Assembly (NCBI GenBank): GCA_022711465.1
Contig: JAKLEZ010000009.1
Span: 124,001-188,000 of the forward strand
Length of the DNA: 64,000 nucleotides
Direction of reading: 5' to 3'
DNA from: Planctomycetota bacterium
GTDB taxonomy: Bacteria > Planctomycetota > Phycisphaerae > UBA1845 > PWPN01
Below are positions 25,783 to 34,689 of this stretch, piece after piece. The translations under genes were made by a program, and so were the position numbers. Below the pieces are notes generated by a model that did not search any database, had not been told where the DNA came from, and saw only the letters and a program-made list of their open reading frames with translations. Each line of letters begins with the position of its first letter. Position 1 is the first letter of the stretch.

Positions 25783-27810
25783 TTATTTTGATGTACGCCG
25801 CAGCCACTCGGCGATGGCCTTGTCGTCGGCCGGCTCCCGGGTGATTCGCAGTTCGTGGCCGCCGAGGTTGGCTGCGGCCCGGACCCACTGCTCGTCGAAA
25901 TGCTCGCCCACGTTGTACAGCCAGAGCGGCCCGCCACCGGCCGCAGCGGCCGCTACCGCCGTCAGGCCGCCAATCTTCCGGATGCCGGGCAGGAACAGAT
26001 CCCTGATGTAGGTCTGGTCGTCGTCGACGTTCATCTGGTTCATATCGATCGCCGTGCATACGCCGGTGCGACGAACGACCTCGGGGGGGATCATAGCCCG
26101 GGCCACCAGCGTGTGCGGGCCCATACGACCGAGACCGACGAGTTTCATTCGGGTTCCACTCTGGCTGGGAGTCTCGACACCGATCACCGAGAGGATGTCG
26201 TAGACTGTCTCGGCCGCATCGCTGCGGTTGAAGGTTGTGTAGTATTTGCCCTCGTTGGCTGCCCGGGTTGTGGCTGGTGTTCGCTTCATATCGCCGGTGC
26301 CGAACGGTTGCACGAAGATACCGTGGTCGCCCTCGGTCAGCAGTTCCCTGTGTTCGCCGGTCTTCGCGAGTCCGTCCGGCAGGACGATCACCGCGGCGTC
26401 GCCTTCTCGATTGGTCCTGGTGTCGCGCCACTCGTTCGCCGTCCACACCAGGCGTCCGCCTCGCTCCCAGGCGATCCGGGCGAGGGCCGAACGGCCCTTT
26501 GGGCGGACGGTGCCCACGACCGGCCAATCTGAGCCGACGCTCTGACCCAGCCCGAGGCGCACGAGGGCCTGCAAGTCGGTCAGCGTTTCGGGGCTGGTGG
26601 GCTTGTAGGCCTCCATTCGTTCCCGGCAGGCGGTCTTGAGGCTCGCGATCAGGGATTCACCCTTGAGCATATTAACCGGCGGTTCGGCATCAGCGAAGAC
26701 CAGCATGTCCTTGTCGGTTTCGATCTTGATTTCACCCTCAGTGATCTTGTCCGCATCGGGTTGGTTGAGCAGCCGCCGCCCGAAGAACCGGTACATCGCC
26801 TCCCGGCTGGCCTTGTTGTAGTTATGTGGAGCGTCGATGTGGACGTTCTCGACCAGATCTCCGCGGCCGTATAGCTCGAAGATACTCTTGATGAACGGGT
26901 ATTCGACCTGAGGCGTTTTCTTCGTCCAGTCGCCGGTGGCGCTGATCAGCAGGAGTGGTCTAGGGGCCATGAGGGCCCCGATCTCCATGTTGTTGGTGTC
27001 GATGCGCAGGAGGGGGGCGTTTTCGCAGATGCAACCGCCCTGCATGGTGCTGGAGATCATGTTGACCGGGGCGGCCACCTTCACTCGTTCATCGACCGAA
27101 TAGAGGATGAACGTCTGCGTTCCGCCGCCGGATTCTCCGGTGACACCGATCCTGGCCGGGTCCACGTCGGGTAGCGACTGCAGGAAGTCGAGCACGCGCA
27201 CGCTGTCCCACGTCTGCAGGTGGAACTGGCTGATGCCCCACAAGGCGCAGTCTGCGGCCGCGAACCGGTGGTCGGAGTGCTCGAACTGTCGCTTGCTGTC
27301 GTTGTAGCCGACCATGTCGTACATGAACGCCACCGCCCCGAGCCTGGCCAGGGTGATGCAGCGGGCGGCGATCGAACCGAGTTCCTCGTGGGCCAGACGG
27401 CCGCGGCCCCAGTGGCCGTGCGGATTGGCCACGGCCGGCACCCTGTCCTTCACCTCCGCAGGACGGTAGAGGTTGCCGGTGACGTAGAATCCGGGGTAGC
27501 TCTCGAAACAGACCTTCTCGATGGTATAGCCGTCGCGGACCAGCTTGCCAGAGAGGTGGGCGTGGATCGGGCATCGTTTGGGTTCGGGGATGAGTCCGGC
27601 CGCGAAACGGACCTGGTTGACCAGCCATGCCCGGCGGGCCTCCCAGCTGGAGAGGTGTTTATATTCGGTTGGCGTGTAGACGGTATCGGTGTGGTGGAGA
27701 GGCCGGGAGTCCGCGGCCTGCCCCGGATCGGTGGCCTCTTCGGCGTTGGTCGTGGCCAGTGTCAAGCCCAGTCCGGCGGCACAGATCCCCCAGGATAATC
27801 GGCGAGTCAT
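25783..27810 (-). CDS. Large secreted alpha/beta-hydrolase (acetylxylan/glucuronoyl esterase-like)
   Basis: 675-aa protein with signal peptide (LSWGICAAGLGLTLATTNAEE). The hydrolase domain shows VANPHGHWGRG, the nucleophile GVTGESGGGTQT (Ser), and HNYNK as likely His; ISATGDWT may carry the acid. A second alpha/beta part (about 400-675) has lost obvious catalytic motifs. Such tandem proteins are usual in planctomycete polysaccharide loci and act as carbohydrate esterases; the substrate is not evident. The start at 27810 is chosen because GGGAG is 7 nt upstream; two earlier in-frame ATGs are less well placed. Confidence 0.82.
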   Translation of the reverse strand: MTRRLSWGICAAGLGLTLATTNAEEATDPGQAADSRPLHHTDTVYTPTEYKHLSSWEARRAWLVNQVRFAAGLIPEPKRCPIHAHLSGKLVRDGYTIEKVCFESYPGFYVTGNLYRPAEVKDRVPAVANPHGHWGRGRLAHEELGSIAARCITLARLGAVAFMYDMVGYNDSKRQFEHSDHRFAAADCALWGISQFHLQTWDSVRVLDFLQSLPDVDPARIGVTGESGGGTQTFILYSVDERVKVAAPVNMISSTMQGGCICENAPLLRIDTNNMEIGALMAPRPLLLISATGDWTKKTPQVEYPFIKSIFELYGRGDLVENVHIDAPHNYNKASREAMYRFFGRRLLNQPDADKITEGEIKIETDKDMLVFADAEPPVNMLKGESLIASLKTACRERMEAYKPTSPETLTDLQALVRLGLGQSVGSDWPVVGTVRPKGRSALARIAWERGGRLVWTANEWRDTRTNREGDAAVIVLPDGLAKTGEHRELLTEGDHGIFVQPFGTGDMKRTPATTRAANEGKYYTTFNRSDAAETVYDILSVIGVETPSQSGTRMKLVGLGRMGPHTLVARAMIPPEVVRRTGVCTAIDMNQMNVDDDQTYIRDLFLPGIRKIGGLTAVAAAAAGGGPLWLYNVGEHFDEQWVRAAANLGGHELRITREPADDKAIAEWLRRTSK

Positions 27811-27991
27811 TCTCATTCTCCCTTCGTTGGACCGGGGCGAGCAGCCGTCGTTCAATGGTGCGAGGATCCGATGCAGTCTTCGTGGTCGAAGACCGTCGGC
27901 CTGCCAGAGGCTGGCGCCGGATTGAGTGCGACGATCAAAGACATCCGATGGCCCTCGATGTGCCGTCGGATGGACAACGCCGACGGCGAGA

Positions 27992-28018
27992 GTGACGGAG
28001 CGTCACCGCCTGACGGTG
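27992..28018. repeat. Two mutually exclusive short hairpins
   Basis: GTGACG-GAG-CGTCAC (27992-28006) and CACCG-CCTGA-CGGTG (28004-28018) share bases, so only one can form at a time. They lie between two minus-strand genes in a 292-nt gap without other features. Confidence 0.35.
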
Positions 28019-28102
28019 GCGCATCGCTCAGTATAAGCCATGATTCGCTCTGGGAACACCGGCGGCGTTGTCGGTCAGCGACAAGTTGTTGGAATGGCAG
28101 GC

Positions 28103-29521
28103 TCACCAGGGAAGTCGGTCGTTGGGGGTGTTCTTTGGCACGCCCATGCCCAAGTAGTGGAGCAACCGGGTGCGCGTGAGCACGGGGATCGAAAGCGCCT
28201 TGGCCTCGTTGGCGACCTCATCGAAAACCTTGCGGGCCGCCAGTCGTTGGGCGGAGCGCTGCTGGGCCTCGGGCGATTCACCGTTCGCGGCGGCGGACGG
28301 TTGCGGAGGTGGTCCACCCAGGACGACGAAGTCGGTGCGGGTGTCCAACTGTTTGACGACGTTGCCGCCCGCCTGGACGATCATCTTGCTGACTTGCTCG
28401 CCGCCGGGATCCTCGGCTTCGCCGTCGAAGTTCAGGTCGAAATCGCCGGCCACCATGAAGTTCAGCTTGCGGGACCGATCGAAGAAAGGATTGGCGATCA
28501 GGTCGCCCTCGACCAGAGGCTCGCCGTTCGCCGCCCGGCTGACCCTGCATTCGGCGGTGTCGTCGAAGACCTGGGTTACCTCGACGGCTCCTTTGCCCTT
28601 GCCTTCGTCGGGGATGCCCTTGGTTCGCGAGTAGACTGAGAAACTCATTCCTCGCTTGATGCCGTCCTTGGCTCCGAGGCTGATGTAGGCGATCTTCTCG
28701 CCGGCGACCGCCCGGACGACATAGCCATCGGCGATTTGAAGGGCCGACATAGTGTCGCCCTTGGGGCGGAACTGGGAGAGGGTATCGACCAATTCCTTGC
28801 TACGTTTCTGGGCGTCGGCCAGCTGCTGTTCGACGGCTCGGCGCTGCTGGCGCTCGCCGGTGAGTTGCTGGCCGGCGGCCTCGGAGCGGGTTTCCAGCTG
28901 GGCGGTCAGGTCCTGGACCTGTTTCTGCCAATCCTCACGGTTCTTGGCCGCCTGCTGCTCGAGGGCTTGGTAGTCATCTTCCAGCTTCTTGGTCTTCTCC
29001 GCGTACCGATCTTGTGTGGCCTTCAGGTCATCGGTGGCCTTCTTGAGCTGGTCCTGGAGGTTCTGGATGTCCTTCTTGGCTGTGTCCAGGGCGCCCAGGG
29101 ACTCGGCATACCTGGTGTTCAGCGTGTTGACGAGGGTGAGCAGGGGTGGGCGCGGCTTGGTGCTGTCACCGTCGGTGGCCGGTTCGGTGGCTGCTGCCCT
29201 GGCTTCGGGTCGCTCGATGCTGTTGACCAGGTTCTGCTGAGCGGTCTTGAGGGCCTGAGCCATCTTGGCGGGGTCGCCGTCGCCGGCGATAGATTTGGCC
29301 GCGTTCTGCAGACGGTTTTCCGCGTCAGTAGCTCGCTGCTGGGCATCCTGGGACTGGGCATTGGCCGAGGCTGCCTGGGCCTGAAGGTCTGACTGATAGG
29401 TATAGAGGATGATCGTGCCGGTCAGCGAAGCGACGGTGAGCACGACGAAGACGATGAGCGCGATCTTGATGCCGGTGGCACCTTCGCCTGATGCGCCGCT
29501 CTTGTTGCTCATTGCTGCCAT
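28103..29521 (-). CDS. Membrane-anchored coiled-coil protein with BRCT-like C-terminus
   Basis: 472-aa protein of unknown function. One transmembrane helix (IALIVFVVLTVASLTGTIILY) near the N-terminus, then about 230 residues of Gln/Ala/Lys-rich coiled coil, a small beta domain (IAYISLGAKDGIKRGMSFSV), and a C-terminal segment SKMIVQAGGNVVKQL...TDFVVLGG. The last pattern, a GG turn followed by a TDFVVLG strand, resembles the BRCT fold of DNA ligases. The start at 29521 has GGAG 8 nt upstream. Topology suggests the coiled coil projects from the membrane as a scaffold. The BRCT reading is inference. Confidence 0.75.
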   Translation of the reverse strand: MAAMSNKSGASGEGATGIKIALIVFVVLTVASLTGTIILYTYQSDLQAQAASANAQSQDAQQRATDAENRLQNAAKSIAGDGDPAKMAQALKTAQQNLVNSIERPEARAAATEPATDGDSTKPRPPLLTLVNTLNTRYAESLGALDTAKKDIQNLQDQLKKATDDLKATQDRYAEKTKKLEDDYQALEQQAAKNREDWQKQVQDLTAQLETRSEAAGQQLTGERQQRRAVEQQLADAQKRSKELVDTLSQFRPKGDTMSALQIADGYVVRAVAGEKIAYISLGAKDGIKRGMSFSVYSRTKGIPDEGKGKGAVEVTQVFDDTAECRVSRAANGEPLVEGDLIANPFFDRSRKLNFMVAGDFDLNFDGEAEDPGGEQVSKMIVQAGGNVVKQLDTRTDFVVLGGPPPQPSAAANGESPEAQQRSAQRLAARKVFDEVANEAKALSIPVLTRTRLLHYLGMGVPKNTPNDRLPW

Positions 29522-29961
29522 AGTCCCGACTCCATGCACCTCGGGTAGGTTTAGGACCGCCATTTCAGGCCGGGGACCGGCCGTCGGGGTGCATTGTTGC
29601 GACTCCCGCGGCGTCTGTCAACGGTAGGTTCGTGAATCTTGTGGAGCGATTGGGTGCGGCTCTCCGGGCGGGTCTCCGGTGGGGGCTCGCACGGCAAGCG
29701 GTGGAGCCGAGTGTCATGCGGAGCGTGGTGCGGAGCGGGGTAATGGCAGACGAGAAGCAGGCCGGTGGCCGTGGGCCAAGGGAGGTGAACAGAAGAACCT
29801 ACGCCGTCACAAGTCGACGGTTGGCAGGCAATGGTCGGGCAGGCTGATCGAGGTCTTGGGGTTCGGCAAGGCGTGCAATCAAGAGCATTTTTGGTTTTGC
29901 GCGAGGTGTGCATCGCGGGAGCCGGAGTTCCTGGTGAAAGCTGATGGCGGACGGGTCGCGC
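29522..29961. other. Intergenic stretch without recognisable gene
   Basis: 440 nt between the coiled-coil protein and the dockerin remnant. Open frames here lack motifs, ribosome binding sites and plausible composition. No repeat or RNA gene was seen. Confidence 0.5.
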
Positions 29962-30251
29962 TCAGCTGCCACAGGCTGGCGGGCTGTTTGCCCCGAAGAA
30001 GCACCGTTGGAGGATGCCGAAGTCGGTTTGGCCGACGTCGTCGTCCTTGTCGAGGTCGGCCTTGCTGCAATCGCCGGAGTAGACTACGGCCGGCCCCGAG
30101 ACGCACGCGACGAAGATTCGCAGATCGTCCGCGTCGATGTCTGCGTCGCCGTCGAAGTCGCGCGGGTTGTACTCGCAGGCGCCGACGAACCGAGGCCCAG
30201 GAAGCCGGTCGACAGGATGCCGATCACCGCACTCGTACGGAAGATATTCAT
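29962..30251 (-). pseudogene. Dockerin-repeat protein remnant: signal peptide and C-terminus only
   Basis: An ATG at 30251 with GAGG 9 nt upstream starts a good signal peptide (MNIFRTSAVIGILSTGFLGL, then GSSAPA). From about 30185 the coding sense switches to the next frame: CEYNPRDFDGDADIDADDLR, CVSG, then ADLDKDDDVGQTDFGILQRC, a pair of EF-hand/dockerin-type repeats ending at a normal stop. Such repeats usually close large secreted proteins. Here the body is missing and the two parts are out of frame, so either a central deletion or a frameshift has destroyed the gene. Confidence 0.7.
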
Positions 30252-30443
30252 GTGCGCAGCCTCGGTCAAGATGGAAGAACCACTGACCAGAGGGGACTGC
30301 TCCTTTCCCTGGACGCAAGCCGGAGGGGCTGTCCTCCTATTCCTCTGATTGTACCGTACCACCCGGGTTGGCTGGAAGTCGATGAATCGAGGGGAAATGG
30401 ACGTGAGGTGACACGTCGGAAATGGACGGAGGGGAAGTGGTAT

Positions 30444-31181
30444 CTACTTCATCGGTTGGGTGGCCGGGCTGCGGGGCCCGGCTGTTCCAGAGGAGATCTC
30501 GCGGAGGCGGATGCTGCGGAACTGCACTGGCTTGGTGTGGGCGGACAGGCCGATGAAGCCTTTGCGTGGCCGGTTGCTGAGCGCGGCGTGGTCGGTCATG
30601 AGCGTGTCGTTGATGATGTGGCCGTTCAGGGTGACCTTAACGCGGGGGCCGAGGCAGAGGATGGACAGGTCGTTCCACTGGCCGGCGGGTCTGGAGACGA
30701 ACGCCTTCGGTGCGACGACTTGGTAGATCGCGCCGGTGTCGCCGACGCCCGGCTTGCCGGTGCGAGCTCCGTCATCGAGAAGTTGGATTTCCATGCCCAT
30801 TCTGGATGTTCGCCCCTCGTGTGGAGCGCGGATGAAGATGCCGCTGTTGCCGCGAGGGCTGAGTTTGTACTGCAGGCGGAGTTCGAAATCGCCGTATTCG
30901 CGGACCGTGCCGAGCCAGTAGGCCGTTTGCGGCTTGCCCGACCGGTCGCCGACGAGGACGCCGTCCTTGACCGTGAACGAGCCGGGTTTGCCGTTGGGCT
31001 CCCAGCCGGTCAGGTCTGTACCGTTGAACAGCAGCTTGAAGCCGGCGGCCTTTTCCCCGGCCGTCAGCTGGTTCGCCGGGGTTTGGGGTGAAGCCTCGTC
31101 CGCTGGGGCGGTGCTTGTGGCCGGGGAGGCAGAGAGGCCGGTGAGCCAGAGGCTCAGGAACGTGATCGCTACGGCGGACAT
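30444..31181 (-). CDS. Secreted DUF1080 (3-keto-disaccharide hydrolase-type) protein
   Basis: 245-aa exported protein: signal peptide (ITFLSLWLTGLSASPATS), then a concanavalin-like DUF1080 fold with FKLLFNGTDLTGWE, the GNSGIFIRAP segment, EIQLLDDG and the closing IRLREI strand. The family includes 3-keto-glucoside hydrolases and carbohydrate-binding lyase-like proteins, commonly encoded with Gfo/Idh/MocA oxidoreductases such as the one at 20990. GGAGG is 7 nt before the ATG. Confidence 0.9.
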   Translation of the reverse strand: MSAVAITFLSLWLTGLSASPATSTAPADEASPQTPANQLTAGEKAAGFKLLFNGTDLTGWEPNGKPGSFTVKDGVLVGDRSGKPQTAYWLGTVREYGDFELRLQYKLSPRGNSGIFIRAPHEGRTSRMGMEIQLLDDGARTGKPGVGDTGAIYQVVAPKAFVSRPAGQWNDLSILCLGPRVKVTLNGHIINDTLMTDHAALSNRPRKGFIGLSAHTKPVQFRSIRLREISSGTAGPRSPATQPMK

Positions 31182-31281
31182 CGCATGACCTCCATGGCCG
31201 GAAAAGCCCGTTGGTGCCGTGTGGCGACAACTCCGAGAAGACGTGCACGATGATGAGGCACGGTAGGGCGGGAGTCAACCG

Positions 31282-31376
31282 GGAAACGTCGAAACGTCAA
31301 AAAGAGGAGAAGTTGTCAGCTATCAGCTATCAGCCGGAAGAAGAAGAGGAAACGCCGAAAGTTGAAACGCCGAAAG
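31282..31376. repeat. Cluster of short tandem repeats
   Basis: Three repeat pairs in 95 nt: GAAACGTC twice (31283, 31291), CAGCTAT twice in tandem (31317, 31324) and GAAACGCCGAAAG twice (31349, 31364). Purine-rich, non-coding, between two minus-strand genes. No known element is recognised. Confidence 0.55.
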
Positions 31377-31432
31377 GGGGAGGAGCTATTGGGCGGAAGA
31401 GGGCATGGGGCGTGCCTCGGCCGGGAGGGGGG

Positions 31433-32020
31433 CTAGGCGTTCTCTTCGCGTGGGGCGGCGGCGTCGGCGATTTCGTGTTTCTGCTGGGCGGCGTAGAGCT
31501 GGTTGATCGTGAAGCGGGCGCCGCATTCCGGGCAGCGGGCTTCGTACAGGCCGGTCATGTTGTAGCCGCATCGAGGGCAGAACAGGACGTCGGTGGCCGC
31601 CTGACGGAGGCGGTCGGTGCGCTCCTGGGCGGTCTCCTTCCAGACGACGACCGTGAGCGGCAGCCAGGAGACGATCGCGACGAGTCCGCCGATGAAGATG
31701 CCGAAGGACGGATCGTTGATGCGAGACAGGGCGGACATGGTCGCGCCGAGAACAACACCCGCGGATACACAGCCCAGTCCCGCAAGGGTTGTCTTTCCGA
31801 TCCTCGCCCCTGTCCAGTTGACAGAGTTGCGCCAGAGTGCCAGCCAGTAGGCGGTGACGAAGAGCCCGGTCAGGAGCGTAGCCATGAGGAAGCCGAAAGC
31901 CTCGCCGGATCGGCCCCAGCCCAAGAGCCCCATCATGACAAAGCACACAAGCAAGTAGATTGTGGCCGCCAGGGGCAAGAGCATGATGGCCAACAGGATC
32001 CGGGCGAGCAGGTTCGTCAT
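31433..32020 (-). CDS. Polytopic membrane protein with C-terminal zinc ribbon
   Basis: 195-aa protein with four predicted membrane helices in the first 130 residues (for example LLARILLAIMLLPLAATIYL and AFGFLMATLLTGLFVTAYWL) and a C-terminal zinc ribbon CPRCGYNMTGL...CPECG. The CPxCGYNLxGL form is widespread in this phylum in proteins of unknown role. GAGG lies 5 nt before the ATG. It is divergent from the EF-G gene. Confidence 0.78.
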   Translation of the reverse strand: MTNLLARILLAIMLLPLAATIYLLVCFVMMGLLGWGRSGEAFGFLMATLLTGLFVTAYWLALWRNSVNWTGARIGKTTLAGLGCVSAGVVLGATMSALSRINDPSFGIFIGGLVAIVSWLPLTVVVWKETAQERTDRLRQAATDVLFCPRCGYNMTGLYEARCPECGARFTINQLYAAQQKHEIADAAAPREENA

Positions 32021-32242
32021 GTCATCCTCGGCGCCGGGCTGCGATTTCGCGCCAAGCCCGTCAGGCGGGGCAGTGGCCGCGGGAGGTCATTCTCATGGGT
32101 GGCCCGGGCTCCGTCAATCGGCGCGTGGGGAGCAGCGTGAGAGGCGGTCGGCAGAAGACGTCTCAGTCGGGTCTGGAACGTCCGGGTCGTATCCGATATC
32201 CTGTTCCGTTCGATTATCGCTTGACGAGATGGAGTGTCGCCC

Positions 32243-34381
32243 TTGGCCGTGGACCTTCGCAGAGTGCGCAACATTGGGATCGCCGCTCATATCGATGCCG
32301 GCAAGACCACCACTACGGAACGAATGCTCTATTATTCGGGGCGGACGCACAAGGTCGGCGAGGTCGACGACGGGACGACGATCACGGACTTTGACCAGGA
32401 AGAGCAGCAGCGGGGGATCACGATCTACTCGGCGGCCGTCAGTCTTCCCTGGAAGGAGAACACGATCAATTTGATTGACACGCCCGGTCACGTGGACTTT
32501 ACGGCCGAGGTGGAGCGGTCGCTGCGGGTTCTAGATGGGGCGGTGGCGGTTTTCGACGCGAAGGAGGGGGTTGAGGCCCAGTCTGAGACGGTCTGGCGGC
32601 AGGCGACCAAGTATCGCGTACCGCGGATCTGCTTCATCAACAAGATGGACAAGGTCGGGGCGGATTTCGCGGCCTCTTTCAGCTCGATCCGCGAGCGGCT
32701 GGACGCCAATCCGGCGGCGGTACAGCTTCCGATCGGGGCGGAGGGTTTCTTTGAGGGCATCATCGACCTGGTGGCGATGGAGGCGGTCTACTTCCACGCC
32801 GACGATGTGGACGCCCCGCCGGTTCGCAAGCGGATCCCGGTTGAGCTGGAGGAGGCAGCCAAGCGGGCCCGGCACCGGCTCGAGGAGCAGGTGGCCGAGA
32901 CCAGCGATGCCCTCATGGAGAAGTTCATTCACGATCAGCCGCTGACCGCGGGGGAACTGAAGGCGGGTTTGCGGGTGGCCACGCTTGCTGATCGGCTGCA
33001 CCCGGTGTTCTGTGGATCGTCGCTGCATTTTGTGGGTGTGCCGCTGCTGATGGATGGTGTGATCGACTATCTGCCGTGTCCTCTGGATCTGCCGCCGGTG
33101 GTCGGGCTCAGGGTTGCCGAGGGGGGCGGCAAGCTGAAGGGTCGCCACAAGGCTGGGCTGGCCCATGCCAAGGGTGGGTTGCCTACGGATGACAAGATCT
33201 TGTGTCCGTGTGATCTCAGGGCCCCGCTGGTGGCGTACGTGTTCAAGGTTTTGGCGTCGAAGCCGATGGATCTTTATTTCCTCCGGGTGTACTCGGGCAC
33301 GTTGAGATCCGGCTCCCGGGTGGTGAATCCGAGCCGTGACTGCAAGGAGAACATCAGCCGGATCTTCCGCGTTTTCGCCAAGCGCCGCGAGCAGATCGAG
33401 GTGGCCGAGGCGGGCGACATTGTTGCGGTGATCGGCCTCAAGGACTCGCTGACGGGTGACACGCTATGCGACCAGAAGCACCTGGTTGTGCTGGAGACCA
33501 TCGAGTTTCCGGAGACGGTGGTGAGCATGTCCATCGAGCCGCAGTCCTCGGCCGAGCGCGAGAAGCTGATTGAAGCTCTGACCATGCTGGCCCGCGAGAA
33601 TCCGACGTTCAAGTACCGACTCAATGAAGAGACCGGCCAGACGCTGATCAGCGGGATGGGTGAGCTGCATCTCGAGGTTCTGGTGAACCGGTTGAAGCGC
33701 GACTACCACGTGGATGTGCGGGTGGGCAAGCCGCGGGTGTCTTATCGGGAGACGGTTTGCGCCGCTGCGGAGGTCGAGGAGGAGTTCAATCGTCAGATCG
33801 GCGGGCGGGGGCATTTTGCGAGGGTTCGTTTGCGTGTGGAGCCGTACGTTCCGGAGCCGGGGCAGGAGCACATTCTGTTTGTGAGCCAGGTGAGCGGGGC
33901 GAAGATCCAGCGGTCCTTCCTGGAATCTGCGGAGGCGGCGGTCCGTGACACCGCCCAAACCGGCGTTTTGGCGGGCAACCCGATGATGAACATCAAGGTC
34001 ACGCTGGTGGATGCCCAGGAGCACGAGACGGACAGCTCGGAGGTGGCGTTCGATGCTGCCAGCCGGCGTTGTTTCGACAAGGTGGCGGCCGCCGCGAGTC
34101 CGGCGTTGATGGAGCCGATCATGAAGTTGCAGATCGCCACGCCGGAGGCGTATTTCGGGGTGGTGAGCAACGATTTGTCTCGGCGTCGGGGTGTTGTGCA
34201 GGATGCCCGGTTGCGGGGCGACCATCGGGTAATCGATGCGGTGGTGCCCTTGCGGGAGATGTTCGGATACGCCAGTGATTTGCGGAGTCTGACTCAGGGC
34301 CGGGGGAGCTGGACGATGGAGCCCTCGCATTACGCGGTCGTGCCGCCGGCGATTGCTGATACAATTCTTGCTGTGGTATGA
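32243..34381 (+). CDS. fusA: Translation elongation factor G
   Basis: GTPase of about 712 aa that moves tRNAs and mRNA on the ribosome. G1 AHIDAGKTTTTE, G2 RGITI, G3 DTPGHVDF, G4 NKMD and domains II-V (GELHLEVLVNRLKRDY, VVPLREMFGYASDLRS) are complete. The switch-I stretch reads TTITDFDQEEQQRGIT, not the usual AQMDWMEQEQERGIT, and the domain I/II linker is longer, so this may be one of several paralogues. The TTG at 32243 is preferred: GGAG lies 9 nt upstream, whereas GTG at 32234 abuts it. It precedes the S10 operon but has no rpsL, rpsG or tuf beside it. Confidence 0.93.
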   Translation: MAVDLRRVRNIGIAAHIDAGKTTTTERMLYYSGRTHKVGEVDDGTTITDFDQEEQQRGITIYSAAVSLPWKENTINLIDTPGHVDFTAEVERSLRVLDGAVAVFDAKEGVEAQSETVWRQATKYRVPRICFINKMDKVGADFAASFSSIRERLDANPAAVQLPIGAEGFFEGIIDLVAMEAVYFHADDVDAPPVRKRIPVELEEAAKRARHRLEEQVAETSDALMEKFIHDQPLTAGELKAGLRVATLADRLHPVFCGSSLHFVGVPLLMDGVIDYLPCPLDLPPVVGLRVAEGGGKLKGRHKAGLAHAKGGLPTDDKILCPCDLRAPLVAYVFKVLASKPMDLYFLRVYSGTLRSGSRVVNPSRDCKENISRIFRVFAKRREQIEVAEAGDIVAVIGLKDSLTGDTLCDQKHLVVLETIEFPETVVSMSIEPQSSAEREKLIEALTMLARENPTFKYRLNEETGQTLISGMGELHLEVLVNRLKRDYHVDVRVGKPRVSYRETVCAAAEVEEEFNRQIGGRGHFARVRLRVEPYVPEPGQEHILFVSQVSGAKIQRSFLESAEAAVRDTAQTGVLAGNPMMNIKVTLVDAQEHETDSSEVAFDAASRRCFDKVAAAASPALMEPIMKLQIATPEAYFGVVSNDLSRRRGVVQDARLRGDHRVIDAVVPLREMFGYASDLRSLTQGRGSWTMEPSHYAVVPPAIADTILAVV

Positions 34382-34468
34382 GGTTGTGGCGGGGCCGGGC
34401 TTGGCGAGGGGTGGTTTCGGGAGAGGTTGAAGGTAGGTGTAGGGGCGCTGTTATCGGACGTGGGGGTG

Positions 34469-34491
34469 AAAAGACGGGCTGAATCTTTTTT
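34469..34491 (+). terminator. Weak U-tract hairpin behind fusA
   Basis: AAAAGA (34469-34474) and TCTTTT (34484-34489) can pair around a 9-nt loop and run into eight nearly continuous T residues. The stem is AU-rich and weak. It lies just before the S10 promoter and may end EF-G transcripts. Confidence 0.3.
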
Positions 34492-34507
34492 GGGTCAGGA
34501 CCGGCTC

Positions 34508-34535
34508 TTGACACCAGACCTGGTGTGAGTACACT
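34508..34535 (+). promoter_or_regulatory. Main promoter of the S10-spc-alpha block
   Basis: -35 TTGACA (34508-34513, perfect), 16-nt spacer, -10 TACACT (34530-34535). Predicted start near 34542, giving a leader of about 148 nt ahead of rpsJ. No other comparably good promoter was seen inside the 16-kb block. Confidence 0.75.
34511..34526. promoter_or_regulatory. Perfect palindrome inside the S10 promoter (candidate operator)
   Basis: ACACCAG-AC-CTGGTGT is an exact 16-bp inverted repeat that starts within the -35 box and fills most of the spacer. A dimeric repressor bound here would block RNA polymerase. The binding protein is unknown. Confidence 0.5.
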
Positions 34536-34689
34536 AACGAATCTCTGCCGAGCGAGAGGGGGCTATCGTGCGCCCTTGTCCGGCGGTGGGAGGCCGGGGC
34601 GGGCGAGAAAGCGGCAGCCTTGGTGGCTGTTGGCGTGGAGAGTGCCGGACCGAGCGAGCGAGTCCGGAAGAAGTGTTTTGAGGCACGCG

